From Plantago ovata (Eukaryota; Streptophyta; Magnoliopsida; Lamiales; Plantaginaceae): a stretch of 64,000 nucleotides of DNA. Position 1 is the stretch's first letter. Every line of letters starts with the position of its first letter. Location: NCBI GenBank assembly GCA_028274465.1, contig CM051458.1:74091766-74155765 (forward strand). Direction: 5' to 3'. Position numbers and translations under genes: made by a program. Shown here piece by piece: positions 47,788 to 58,937 of the stretch. Under the pieces are notes generated by a model. That model worked only from the letters and a program-made list of their open reading frames with translations. It was not told the DNA's origin and did no database searches.

Positions 47788-49365
47788 CTGAGTCACAAAT
47801 GAATCTTCGCAAGAAAACTGACAAACTCTTTCTTCTTGTTTTCACAAGTAGACTTGGCTAGCTTCAATTGTTCCTCCTCTCTCTGCAAATCGTCTATAGT
47901 TCGGGTTTTCTTCAATTTTACCTCCTTGAGTTTGTTACGAATTTCAACATAGTTATAGGGAAGGAAACATCTGGCTCCACCGGGGAAAATGACATCAAAA
48001 TCTTCCCTGGAAATAGTCGGGTCAAGGAGATATTAGGAAGGGCTGGGTGTAAGCATGTATGAGGTTTGTATGTATGTTCAGACAGAAACACTCTACCATG
48101 TATTTATTTTGCATGCATACAACCATCATTTCATTCCAACATAAAATGGGTCAATTTTATCTTTTCAGAATTATATATCTAATAATTAAAAGAACATGGT
48201 GAAAAATTTATAAAGTAAGGCAAGCGTTCTCACCAATTCAAAGAGTGAGGCTCAATGCCTCTCAAAATACCTCCATCAAGAGATATAGCTCCATTTGGTA
48301 TAAATGGAAGAGCCATTAACATGTCTTTTCTTGTTTCGTATACTTGCAAACTTGAGAACAGGTGATAGAAGAGTGTTTCTCTCAGATTATTTCCGCACTT
48401 TGTGACACAAAACAAGTTCTTGTAAACAATAAAGATCAAGTTTACAGCAAAACCAAGAAAACCACGGGGAGTATCCCCGTGCAATATTGACTTCACAATA
48501 TCAAGCCTCCGCTGAGTGTCATCATCTATAACTCCGCCAGCATATGGGATGAGCAGAAAACAACAGGAGTGCGTAATAAAAGATCATAGTGTAAGTTGGC
48601 GAAATAGAGAATATTCAATCAAACTGCAAAATGAGAAAGGATATAATGAACTCACATTTTCTTCTTTACACACCTGAGATTTCAAGGCAATAAACACGAA
48701 AATTGTCATCCAGGGGCATCCCAGTAGAAGCTGCAATTGCATGATGACCAGAGCTTTTATCGACGGAACCATCCTTGTTATATGCTTTCAGAGCTTTGAG
48801 ACCTTCAGTTGTTCGGTAAACCACCCCCAACATTGCTTTATGGCCCAAGTACTCTGAGAGCATCCTATGTTACATAATTGGACAGTATGCAAATTAGTCA
48901 TGTATGAACTCCGTACCTTTAAATTAATTGATGATTCAGTCTCTTTTTTAGAAAATTATTACTAATTCATGACCTAACGACACGTTATTCGTCTCAAATG
49001 CGTGAATAGATTTAAACAATGACAGAATCCCATAAATTTTAAATTAATTGAGTCTTCTTATTCTTTTGTCATTTTCTTTTTTAAAGAAAATTACTGATTC
49101 ATGATCTAACCACACATTATATAAGCCCACCCAGCAGACATTATATTCCCATAACTTTTAAGTAAGAGCAATAAACCGAAAAAGGAAGACATGCATGAGA
49201 GTTCATAATTAATAAGCTTAAGCATGTGTCCTTAAATAAATTTACGCTACAAAGAAGTCATTCTGCAGCAAACAGTTAGTTCTACATTCAGGAGCACTAG
49301 CACTCAGGTAAACCAGACTAGTCCAGCAAGGGTAAATACAGAAGGTGAAATACTAAACGTTTGTC
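47788..49365 (-). pseudogene. DMS3: DMS3-like copy C, exons 7, 6 and 5
   Basis: Exon 7 (47788-48006) carries the same one-base loss and TGA as copy B. Exon 6 (about 48234-48548) reads [37 protein letters not shown] and [14 protein letters not shown], but its acceptor is CATC where copy D has CAGG, so the splice site is gone. Exon 5 (48674-48864) reads MLSEYLGHKAMLGVVYRTTEG to NFRVYCLE and has lost one base before the donor. Exons 1-4 are missing: the intron stops at about 49365, joined to the exon-like segment. Four separate lesions. Confidence 0.82.
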
Positions 49366-49369
49366 ATTA

Positions 49370-49490
49370 TGCCAGAGCTGGAGGATCCGCAACGTTTGTC
49401 ACCCTACCCACCTACTATGAAAGCTCAATCGTCTCACTACTTTGGAAACTACCATGGGCAAATTACAAGGCTATTTCACGTACTCTTGTA
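49370..49490 (+). other. Exon-like segment, copy 3
   Basis: Same as 15338-15452 (HYARAGGSATFVTLPTY). The donor here is GTAAATCC rather than GTAAGTCC. Confidence 0.4.
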
Positions 49491-49589
49491 AATCCGTTTT
49501 ACTTTACTTGAGGTCTCTGTTGCTTATAATGTTACTTATCGCCTTGGTTTAAAAAACTATTTCATACTTCTTTAATTCTTTTGAAGAAA

Positions 49590-50405
49590 CGCTTTTTTTT
49601 TTTTAACACAACAAACTTTCATTTATCAAACAAGAGGAGGAACAACTGTTGGGTTATCCCGACACGATACGACCCTAGGATACCGCTTATTACAATCACT
49701 TTGCAGATAGCTAACTAACCAAGAAGGACATATATATCCCATACATGAACACCACACCTATCTGGATAGCAATTCAACTGGGACAAGACAATCTTGGAAT
49801 CTACCACGCTCACAGCACCACTGCCGAGCTTGGACAAAATATCTGCGACTCCATTACTTTCACGATATATACAGATCAGCTGCCAGTCCTCTACTTGATC
49901 GAGAAGGTGCCTAATGAGATCCAGAATCCGGCGATGTTGCCATGCCGGAACCATGGTCCTGTTAACACAACCAACAACATAACTTGAGTCAGATTGAATC
50001 TCTACAGATTTTATATTAAGCTTCACCAAAAACAAAAGACCATAAAACAAACCATAAAATTCCTCAAGATTATTATCAGTAATGCCCAAAAAACTGGAAT
50101 TAGCCCGAATAAACTTACCGCATCTATCCCTAAGTATTGCCCCACAACCTGCCTTACCTGTAGTTTGGGGCACTAACCCATCAATATTTAAGACATTAGC
50201 ATGATTTGAGACAGCCCCCCATTTACAGAATATAGTGCACTGCCTTGGACCATTCTTAGGTGGGTAACAAATCCTACACTGTTTTAATAAAGATAAGACT
50301 AAAAGGTAAATTTCCCTACAGCTAATAGTTTCCCCCCCTTAAAATATAATTATTTCTACTATTCCAAATAGTATAAGCCAACAAAGGCAATTTTGATTAT
50401 CATCT
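49590..50405 (-). mobile_element. 5'-truncated L1-type LINE, RNase H end (copy 2)
   Basis: Same insertion as 15557-16436 but without the stop after VPAW: the RNase H domain is open through QSDSSYVVG and YRESNGVADILSKLG to 49715, so all four catalytic acidic positions are readable. The T-run at its left edge is the reversed poly(A) tail. Confidence 0.82.
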
Positions 50406-51235
50406 TAAAGAGTGAACTCAGTAAACAATTGTAAAGGATTGCATTTGAAGTAACTCTTTTATTATTTGATTTGATACCTAATTGCTACTTAATTTATTTA
50501 GGAACTGATTCAGGATGCAATTTAAGCACAAAGATGCATTTTCTTTTATTTATTTTCTTTATGCCTATCAGATAGTTTGTAGCTAATTATATTACATTCC
50601 TAGTAAATATAGAGTAGTCCAGCATCCTAATCCAGTAATTAGTTTTTTTAACTATTGAAGTTACTATCAAAACAAAGTACTAATTGAAACTATGTGAGAT
50701 CTTCATTACGACTCCAAAAAACAATTCAGTACAATATAGCCGACGAAAATGTCCACACCAACCCAATCACCTAACAAAACCTAGCCAGATCAACCAACCA
50801 GTACAGGGCAAGAAAACATCAAAGCAAAACATCACATAAATTATCATAAGTGAAATCAGCCAAAAATTAGTTTATGGACAGGCTCATGCAGCTTTGGGAA
50901 CTGATTGTTGCACTGCACTAGCACTGCATACAATACAATTTGCTCGGACAACTAACCTTCCTTTCCATAATTATAAACACAGTATCCTCCAAATGAGCAA
51001 AGAATATGTTGGAGGCAACTCACTGATGACATAAATCCGAACTCAGCTCGCAAATATCTGATTGATAATGGATTTGGATGAAAATAAAAGGTTCACGAGT
51101 TTACAACCTGAACAATAATGTGATGATGATGCAATTACAATGACAAAACTATTGATGTAGACAGTAATACTTTTTTCTTTTCCTTTTACACCTCCGGTAA
51201 GTTTGAGGGTCATAACTCCCACGCTATAATATAAT
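50406..51235. other. Duplicated non-coding spacer
   Basis: Matches 16437-17116 and 46279-46945. It contains the empty site (near 51165) of the Copia solo LTR. No gene recognised. Confidence 0.6.
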
Positions 51236-53379
51236 GAAAAGTTTGGAGTAGCATGTAGAATATGCCACTTTGAATGTGGTGAAGATTTGAGTCACGACAG
51301 ATTTGATGGTGTTACAATTGATCTCAGATGCAATTTTAAAGGAGATCTGGGAGCTGCTCACAGGAACTGCACTGCGATTTGGTTTCAAATCAAGGGAAAC
51401 ATGTAAGCACTCATTTACGTTAAGGATATGCCCTTATTACGTACTCCCAATGTTATTCTAAATTATTTCTTTACTTTTGGAATGATTATTGGACCAGCTC
51501 TATAGTGGGAGCTAGTCTGGGCGACTGATGGTATCAGATGCCTACAAAACTCCCGCTGGAGGTTGGTAAAAGACTGGTTGCATCAAGCACATTTGATGGA
51601 GAATGTTTTTTTTTTCCTTTTTCATTCAGTTTTTTCTTTTCTTTTATTTGTTTTGTTATTTTACTTATGAAAAGAATACTGTATTTTAAAAAGAAATGAG
51701 AAAAAAAGTAAATTTTGGTACGATAGAGTTTGATGGTTGGAGATAGAGAGTACAATAGAGATTGATGTGACTAGAATGTGAGAGTACAATATAGATTGAT
51801 GTGAGTGGAATGCTCATATAATAGAAAAATTGTAAAATGTATTTGTTGTTTTGTTTAGTGGTATGACCTACTGATAAATGTGTGAGTTAAAATTTGACAA
51901 AAAGGAAATGTAAGAATCTATTGAAATAGGCGTAAACATAAATATAACAGAAATAAATACATAAAAATCTGAAATACCATAGGATGTTTATTGTTATCTT
52001 TCAAATAATGTTATGTACTTAGTCGGTGTTAATATAACACCGTGTTATTATATATGTGGATATTTTTCTAGATTCGATTGGTTTTTGGTTTTCTTATTGT
52101 TGTTGTTTCATGGCTTCAAAATTGTTGTTGTTTTTTTCAATACAATTTATTTTCTAAAAAAGGAAAAAAAAAGAACTTATTAGATAATACATATAAACAG
52201 TACATTATACTTTTCTATTGGTAGTAGTGTACTGTGAACTTATTAACCAACTTATAAGTTAGGTAGGACCTAGTAATTGTTGAGTAAGTTTTATAAAAGT
52301 CATGAATTTTCTGAATAGGGCTTATTACATATGGACCCCTTCTTAGAATCGTTTATTACATATGGGTCCTAATAGATCAAACAATTACGTCTAAATCCAA
52401 CAAGGGCCCAAATTCCATTAAAGTAATTACATCTAAGTCCAAAATTGATATGATATTGGACTCGGATATAATAGTTTGGTTTAACTGAACTTAGGTGCAA
52501 ACAACCTATCTAGCAGGGGAGGTATATGTAATTATCCCTTTCTTAATAATATAGTAAATTCCACATCACCTAATTAGTATAAATTGGTGAGTGTGACAAA
52601 CACTTAGGTGGGGAAGTATGACTTTCTTCATCTCAAATCACTAATAATGTTAGTGATTTGAAAAGTTAACAATTTTTTAGAAAATGAAGGTGACTAATTA
52701 GATACCAATTATTTTATCGGTTATTGCTTATTACTCATCTACCCCCATCAAAATGCTACCTTATTCTATTTCAATTTCAACTTTAAAAAAAAAATTTAAT
52801 TGTTATCCATTTTACCAAAATTATCATCTACTTTATCATATAGGTCCTAGACTATTTTATTGATAGGAGGAATAATTACATATTAGTGTTATTCCGAAGT
52901 TCTTCTTACACATTAATTAGTGACACATAGAACATTTTCCTATGTTTTATTGTATCTATATATGATGAGATAAAATTGACCTGATTTAAACCAAATTATG
53001 CTTGGATAGAGATGTAAATGATGCTTGGACGACAGAAATGCATATCATGCTTGGATAAATGAACACAATACAAAAGAGGGCTAGTGTGTTACAGTTGTCC
53101 TTTATGCTCTCCATGATCTCGTTCTACCGTTTATTTGTGTGATATCCTTGCAGAATCTGTGAAATATGCGGCGGTGCAGCTAAAAATGTGTTTATTGATC
53201 AAGGAAGCACTTCAAGCCAGTGTGCAATTGAAATATCAATCGTCGCAATTACTACCAATGTTACTCGTGTGGAGAATGAGAACACTTGTGAATGTTGTTC
53301 CGGATGGATGTTGGGTATCTTTGTCATCGTGGTTGTTGCCATCTCATGCTATGTGCAGTTTCGCCACTCGTCATCCTGA
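51236..53379 (+). pseudogene. RING-CH (RINGv) zinc-finger protein, copy 3
   Basis: Exon 1 (51236-51402) has the correct frame through EKFGVACRICH, AAHRNC and WFQIKGN to a GTAAGC donor, but the CNC pair is CNF: the fourth-position cysteine (TGT) is TTT, losing a zinc ligand. It also starts at the same truncated junction as copy 1, without the N-terminal exon or a start codon. Exon 2 (53154-53379) follows a GCAG acceptor and is open: ICEICGGAA, TCECCSG, membrane helix MLGIFVIVVVAISCYVQF, RHSSS. The intron holds a 221-bp MITE. Confidence 0.82.
52318..52538. mobile_element. 221-bp Mutator-type MITE in RINGv copy 3 intron
   Basis: Ends GGGCTTATTACATATGG and (complement) GGGATAATTACATATAC form inverted repeats. 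The flanks TTTCTGAATA and TTTCTTAATA are a 10-bp duplication with one change. Copies 1 and 2 of the intron have the empty site. The ends resemble those of the larger Mutator-like elements here (GGGGCTATTACATTTGG). Confidence 0.85.
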
Positions 53380-54119
53380 TCGACGAAACTCGCAGTAGAC
53401 AATGAGGACGTCATTGTGAAATATATCAAGAACTGGCATCCTACTTTTACTGCATATGTATGCAACACTAGTTAACTGGCATAAGAGATGATCATACATT
53501 CTCCGGCGTTCATTAATTTTGTGCGAGACTTTCGCTTTCTTTGCATGTTTATGTTCTAAAAGAACTTGATAAAAATCTTCAGTATGTTTATGTTACTTCT
53601 CTTCATTGCGGTCGGGTCTCACTGACAGACTAGGGCACCCCCAGCGCGTACAACGCCCGAATTACATATAAGATAGATTGTTTTCTTTCATAACTTGATC
53701 TTTAACTTGAATTTTTAGTGTGTCCAAATCTTCATTCACATGCTATAAGATGAAACGCACCTGCATCGTGAAATTTCATTTTGGTCCCGAATGACATACA
53801 ATATTTGGTTCTATAATAACTTCATCTTTAACCATGGTTTCTACAAAAACAGACCAAATTTGGTGAATGACATCGTAGATTGTTTGGTTTTGCTGTATTG
53901 TTTGTCGTTGTAGCTTAGATGTTATGATATCTTGTTGTGTTTAGCATTATTTGGCTTAGTAATTCAATAAGGTTTGCTACTTTGTGATGTGCATAGCTGA
54001 AGTGCAGAGTGTTGTTGTGTACTTGTTTATAGAATCCTACTATGTACAGTGTACTTGATAAAATAATTTGATGAAAAATTCGAAATTCTTTTTAGGTTTT
54101 ATTAAGGCTGGTACTTATC
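53380..54119. other. RINGv copy 3 3' flank
   Basis: Matches 20520-21270 and 37671-38410; no gene. The homology stops at about 54119. Confidence 0.65.
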
Positions 54120-54164
54120 GAAATAGATTGTTTTGCAAACAAAGTACATCATCAGCAAACATAA

Positions 54165-54321
54165 GAACCTAACTAGTACCTACACTAAGTCTTTCAGCAA
54201 ACGTTCATCTTTTACAGTGTCCTTAAATTCTAAATTCCTATGGACATTAACAGTACTAGTTACTGGACTTTATTTAATTTAGCATGGTTAATTGCTCATC
54301 AAAATTAAAAGTTCCCTAACA
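54165..54321 (-). repeat. Fragment of a Copia LTR related to 17122-18581
   Basis: Complement begins TGTTAGGGAAC and follows the first 150 or so bases of the solo LTR (ATTTTGATGAGCAATTAACC, AGTCCAGTAACTAGTACT), with divergence towards its inner end. Truncated; no duplication seen. Confidence 0.75.
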
Positions 54322-54329
54322 CACTAAAC

Positions 54330-55216
54330 ACCCACTTTTCATCCTAGTCCAACTATCTCGGTTAATTACATTTTAGTCCATTTGATCAGCCTGTGTTAAC
54401 TCCGACAGTCTCTCTATCCTCAAATCTCTACAACCAAACATGCCCTTAACCCTTTTATTTTTCCTTTTCTTTTCCTTTTCTTTTCGTCTTTCTTTTTTCT
54501 TTTTTTCTTGTTCCTTTAACATTTTATTTATTTTTTATGTTTTATTTAAAAAACAAACTATAAGACAACTGGAAAAAGGAACAGAAACAGCTCCATCGGT
54601 TAATAAGGGTCTCCATCATCTTCGTTCATCATCACTGGAGGGCGTGACCAAGCTTTAAGTTTCCTCTCCATTGTCTTCGTTCATCATCATCGGTTTAGGG
54701 CGTGATGAGGTTTCAAAGCCTGAACCTCCATTAATGGAGTTTTCAAAGCATGAACCTCCATTAATGGAGGTTGCAAAGCTCCGATCGGAGCCGATTCAGC
54801 TCCGACCGAAGCTCAGACACAGCTCCGATCGGATCTTTGGGAGAGCTGATCGGAGCAGTGTCTGAGCTTCGATCGGAGCTCTGTACAGCTCCGATAGTAT
54901 AGCTCCGATTGGAGCCGGAACAGTTTCGATCGAAGCCGAAAAAGCTCCAATCGGTGTCTGAGTTCCGATCGGAGCTCTGTACAGTTCCGATCGGAGCTAT
55001 AATGTAGCTCCGATCGGAGCCGGAACAGTTTCGATCAGAACTTTTCATCTTCTTCCCCCATTTTTTTTGTTTTTTTTTTTTTTTTTGTTTTTTTCATTTA
55101 GTATTTATTTTTCTTTAATAATAAAATGAAAAACTAAAATAAAATTTGGGACTCATTTTGGAATTCAATTTTTATAGGGGTTTGTTTTAAATAATTTTGT
55201 AGACTATTTTAAATTA
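54330..55216 (-). mobile_element. Diverged Mutator-like element (copy c), truncated
   Basis: In reverse orientation it repeats the interior of copies a and b: CATGCCCTTAACCCTTTTAT, a pyrimidine-rich zone, the palindrome array, then ATTTAGTATTTATTTTTC and GGGACTCATTTTGGAATTC. It ends abruptly at 55216, where copy b begins with GGGGCTATTAC, so b appears to have inserted into or next to c. Short repeats CCTCCATTAATGGAG at 54721-54770 are extra. Confidence 0.6.
54776..55045. repeat. Array of 13 GATCGG palindromes at about 21-23 bp spacing
   Basis: Core AGCTCCGATCGGAGCT is a perfect 16-bp palindrome; 13 perfect or near-perfect units have centres at 54784, 54805, 54828, 54849, 54872, 54894, 54908, 54929, 54950, 54968, 54990, 55013 and 55034. 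Most gaps are 21-23 bp. Smaller arrays lie at 21637-21752 (six units) and 57133-57240. Confidence 0.85.
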
Positions 55217-55270
55217 GGGGCTATTACATTTGATACCCCTGCTATTTTCAGTTATTACAGATTAGTCCAT

Positions 55271-56732
55271 TGATGAACGATCGTTGAGCACTCGCCAAAT
55301 AAATTTATATTCAAGCCAAGCCAACTCTAAATCACACAAAACCTAGTGTAATGGAAAGCTAACTCGAGTGTTGGTCTCTAGGGATTTAAGTAAGTTGTCC
55401 CTAATCTACTTTCTACTTAATCAATCAATAACGAATAGTTGGAAATAGTTGTGGATGAAATAATACGATTGCAAATAGTAAACACTAACAATAAACGATA
55501 AAGATAAATAGTAACGAGATTCTATAAGAGATAAGCGGTTGATAGTAGGTAGTAGGCATATTAACATGACTTATTCATATGTTAGCAAGTGATAGACGTA
55601 GGTAGTCACACCGTTTGTAAACATGTATCATCAATAACATGCATAACGAATCATACAATATCATTGAAGGCATTACTAAGCACTCTTACTTAGAAATCTC
55701 AAGCATACATTGAGCTACTCAACACATACTAAATTTCCAGCATTACTTACATGTAGTTATGGCTATGTAATCGCCCTTAGTCATCCATGGACACTGTCAC
55801 TATCCAATTCGAAGATATATTATTAGCAAGCGATTGTTTATAGTCTTTAACTGACCCATGATCCTGTCACTATCCTAAGTCGAAGACTTTGGTGTTAGCA
55901 AACCATTAACTCTACAGAACTCAGGCCATAAATATACACATACCCATCCTTTTCATAACCTCATGCTAACATAATCATAATCCATGCTAATACAACCTAC
56001 ATCCTAGCATCAACACGTACCGATTAGCTACTCATAACGAATATAACAACATGCATATTCATAATCATAACCATGACAATAGAAAACATAGTAAATCTGG
56101 AAAAGAAATAGAGATTGATACGAAAATACTTAATGTAAGGTTTAGCAATAGCAATCCAATGTCGAATCCAAACAAAGAAATGAAATCTAGCACCGGTAGA
56201 AAATCCAATGATGAAAATCGAGAGAAAGGAGGCAAAGGGTTGTCTCCAAAGTGTATCTTCTCTCTAGGGTTTGTTCTAGGCTGCAAACTAATGATTAAAA
56301 CCTAATTGAAGGACTGAAAAACAAGTTTAAATACAAAATCTGAAATCACGCAGTTGGATGGCCACCAATGGGCCGCGCGGGCCACGGTGTGCCTGGCGGG
56401 GCGCGGGCTCTTCTGGTGGGTAGCGAATGTGCTCCAGAGATTTTTGTCGAACTTTTCTTGTTTCCAAGTGTTCGAAACTTCTTCAAAAGCCAGATTTTGC
56501 ACTTCTCGGACCACGGGAACCTCCGGTTACTCCATAGAAAAGTCAAGACTCCAAAGTAAACTCAAATTGCACCACAATAAGCCTATTTTACGCTATTTTC
56601 ACCAAAGTGCATCCGGGGAACCTGTGACACAAAATATATCAAAAGTAACTAATTCTAACTAAAATATGAATTAAAAGAACAATAAAAGGTCGAAATAGAG
56701 CCTTGATGACGGGTACTAATTTATCGTCATCA
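55271..56732 (-). mobile_element. Solo LTR of a Ty3 (Athila-type) element
   Basis: 1462 bp with TGATGAACG and CGTCATCA ends, flanked by TCCAT (55266-55270) and TGCAT (56733-56737). It interrupts the left terminal repeat of Mutator-like copy b between ATTAG and ATCTATATTTT. It belongs to a different family from elements 1 and 2, though the end pattern is similar. A GC-rich stretch (56380-56410) sits where those LTRs have hairpins. No internal sequence remains. Confidence 0.82.
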
Positions 56733-57132
56733 TGCATCTATATTTTTTATTATGTAATCCTCCCATACTATATATACATAATTACAGTTTAACCCACGAC
56801 TTTGACTTCAACGCTCTAAGCCCTGGAAATAAACCTTTTCGCCCCTGCTGGAATTTCTATTTCTGAATTAATCCAAACAACATGAAGTTTCATTTATTAC
56901 GAATTTACCCCAAATTTTTTAATTTTTACACTATTAACACAAACTATTTACAAATTAACCCACATAATTTAACTATACTTCAATATAGTCTACAACATTA
57001 TTTTAAAACAAACCCCTAAAAAAACTGAATTTCAAAATGAGTCCCAATTTTTTTTCCTTTTCCTTTTCTCTTTATTAAAGAAAAATAAATAAATACTAAA
57101 TGAAAAAAAAAACTGGGGAAGAAGATGAACAG

Positions 57133-57240
57133 TTCCGATCGGAACATGAACAACTCCAGATCGGAGCTGCAAAGGTCCGATCGGAGCTCTGATTGGAGCT
57201 GTTCCAGTCCCGATCGGAACTCGAAAGCTCCGATCGAAGT
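57133..57240. repeat. Palindrome array in Mutator-like copy b
   Basis: Six GATCGG-type units in a row (GTTCCGATCGGAAC, AGATCGGAGCT, TCCGATCGGAGCT and others), matching the array at 21637-21752 unit by unit with small changes. Confidence 0.8.
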
Positions 57241-57809
57241 TGAATGTTTTTGTTTTTTAATTTATTTTTTATTTTTTCTTGATAAAAATAAAGAAAATGT
57301 AAAAGTAAAAAAGAATAACACAAAAAAAGAAAAATAGAAAAATAGAAAAAAGAAAAGAGAAGAAAGAAAGTAAAAGGAAAAAGGAAATATAAAAGTCTTA
57401 AGGGACTGTTTGGATGTTAAGTTTTTATGAGAGAGAGAGAGCGTCGGAGTGAAGATCGGACGTGACCTGGGTTTATATGTAATTTTCGACGATAGTTGGG
57501 TTTGGATGCAAAGTGGTTGTTTAGTGGGGGTACCAAATGTAATTATGTCTTAACTTAATATTGTAAACATTAAAACATTTGGGGTAAATTTGTAATAAAC
57601 TAAACTTCATGTTGTTTGGATTAATTCATAATAAGAAATTCCGACAAGGGCGAAAAGGTCATTTTTAGGGCTTAGAGCGACGAAAGTCAAAGTCGTGGGT
57701 TAATCTATAATTACGTTTATATAGCAGGGGAGGGATTACGTAATAAAAAATATAGATGGGCTAATCTATAATAACTGAAAATAGCAGGGGTACCAAATGT
57801 AATAGCCCC

Positions 57810-58274
57810 TTTTGAATAAATACATTTAAAAACTCACTCAAGACTATAAACATCTATAACCGAACTAAAAGCGAAAATTAGTACCTGTAGTATGTCAGAA
57901 GCAATATATCTTCTCCATAAGCAATCCCATCGCCTTCATCTTCTTCTATGTTTGGTAATAGTTTGTTGGTACCACATTGTGCTCAGGACAATACTCAGAT
58001 AACAAATGTATATTAGCAGTGAGAGCTTCATGAGACTGACCACTCCTCAAGGCCTTATAGCAATCAATGACATCTTCGTGTGCGTCTTGCACCCCAGCCA
58101 AATCGGTTTCTTAGCGGCTTGCAACAAGTCAAAGAACGACTTATCCACGGGATTTGGTGGCTCCTCCTGACCATCAACATCGCTTTCAAGCATACTAGTG
58201 TCCATAAACTCTGGACCAACAACCTTAAACAACATTTCATGGAACGGGTCTAGGGGTTCCTCATCCCCACCCAT
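57810..58274 (-). pseudogene. CACTA TNP2-type fragment, duplicate of 22304-22760
   Basis: Same sequence as left of Athila element 1: DPFHEMLFKVVGPEFMD, PVDKSFFDLLQAAKKP and the MKAMGL region. It ends at 58274, where a Ty3 pol fragment is joined in frame, so one open stretch of 132 codons (58047-58445) is a chimera of two unrelated transposon proteins. Confidence 0.78.
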
Positions 58275-58481
58275 TCTTTCAGCTTCTCGAAGGTACTCTT
58301 TCAGCTTCTCGAATGCTTCCTCGCATTCTTTCGTCCACTCGAAGTGGCTGCTCTTCCTTAGCACTTTGAAAAATGGTAGATTTTTCTCGGCAGACCTCGA
58401 GATGAATCTACTCAATGCGATTGACTTTCCGACCAATTGTTGCACTTCGTTGATGGATTGAGGTTGAGGAAGATCGAGGAT
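58275..58481 (-). pseudogene. Ty3 (Tat/Retand-like) RT-RNase H fragment
   Basis: Complement reads LDLPQPQSINEVQQLVGKS.ALSRFISRSAEKNLPFFKVLRK and FEWTKECEEAFEKLKEYL, the region between RT and RNase H of Tat-lineage polyproteins. The left end carries a small internal duplication (CTTTCAGCTTCTCGAA twice). Cut at 58481 by the LTR of element 2. Confidence 0.8.
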
Positions 58482-58835
58482 TGATGAATGTGTATTTTAC
58501 ACTTTCATTTGAGTCTTTTTCACCTATTTTAGCTATCCTCTATGTTAATTTAGCTATACTTTAGTGCATTTTATTAGAACAGTGTCACGTTTCTCTTTAG
58601 GTTTTATTTTACAGGTTTTCGTTGAAAAACGAGGTTTTCCGGGCAAATATATTGAAGTAGACAAGGAATTGGTGTTCCAGAAGCCTAATTGGAGTATCTG
58701 AAAGATTCCGGATAGGATTTGAAGTCTAGGGGTCGAATCTGGAGGCTAGAAGGTCACTAGAAGGCAGAAACCGAGTCCGAAAACGGGAAGAAATCCAAAA
58801 ACGCGTCGAAAACGCGTTCTGGGCCGAAAAACACT

Positions 58836-58918
58836 CCCGGGCGAGTCGCCCGGGACGTGGGGCAAATCGCCCCACACCAGGCGAATCGCCCGGTGTGTGG
58901 GGCCCTTCGCCCCACACA
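58836..58918. repeat. GC-rich hairpin cluster in LTR
   Basis: CCCGGGCGAGTCGCCCGGG (58836-58854, perfect 9-bp arms), TGGGGCAAATCGCCCCA (58858-58874), a GGCGAATCGCC unit and TGTGGGGCCCTTCGCCCCACA follow one another in an otherwise AT-rich LTR. Equivalent clusters lie at about 23638-23705, 33284-33322 and 63160-63240. Confidence 0.9.
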
Positions 58919-58928
58919 ATTCGAAAGC

Positions 58929-58937
58929 CTATATATA
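58929..58937 (+). promoter_or_regulatory. LTR TATA box
   Basis: CTATATATAG about 10 bases after the hairpin cluster; repeated in the 3' LTR near 63251 and, on the minus strand, in element 1. Confidence 0.7.

Larger units (their letters stand above)
55217..57809. mobile_element. Mutator-like element (copy b) with both terminal repeats
   Basis: The left end GGGGCTATTACATTTGATAC and the right end (complement GGGGCTATTACATTTGGTAC) continue inward as inverted repeats of some hundreds of bases (ACTGAAAATAG, TTAACCCACGACTTTG, CGCTCTAAGCCC). Flanks TTTTAAATTA and TTTTGAATAA may be a decayed 10-bp duplication (8 of 10). The left repeat is split by a solo Ty3 LTR. No transposase; the centre has a palindrome array and a purine-rich tract. 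Confidence 0.72.

Noticed and set aside
54776-55045. CRISPR-like array of palindromes
   Set aside because: Plant nuclear context, units only 16 bp, spacers of about 6 bp that are themselves repetitive, no cas genes.
54761-55048. Ser-Asp-Arg-rich open frame on the minus strand (similar at 57096-57323)
   Set aside because: The amino-acid repeat follows directly from the CGATCGG palindromes; frames are open because the repeat lacks stops. No start context or family.
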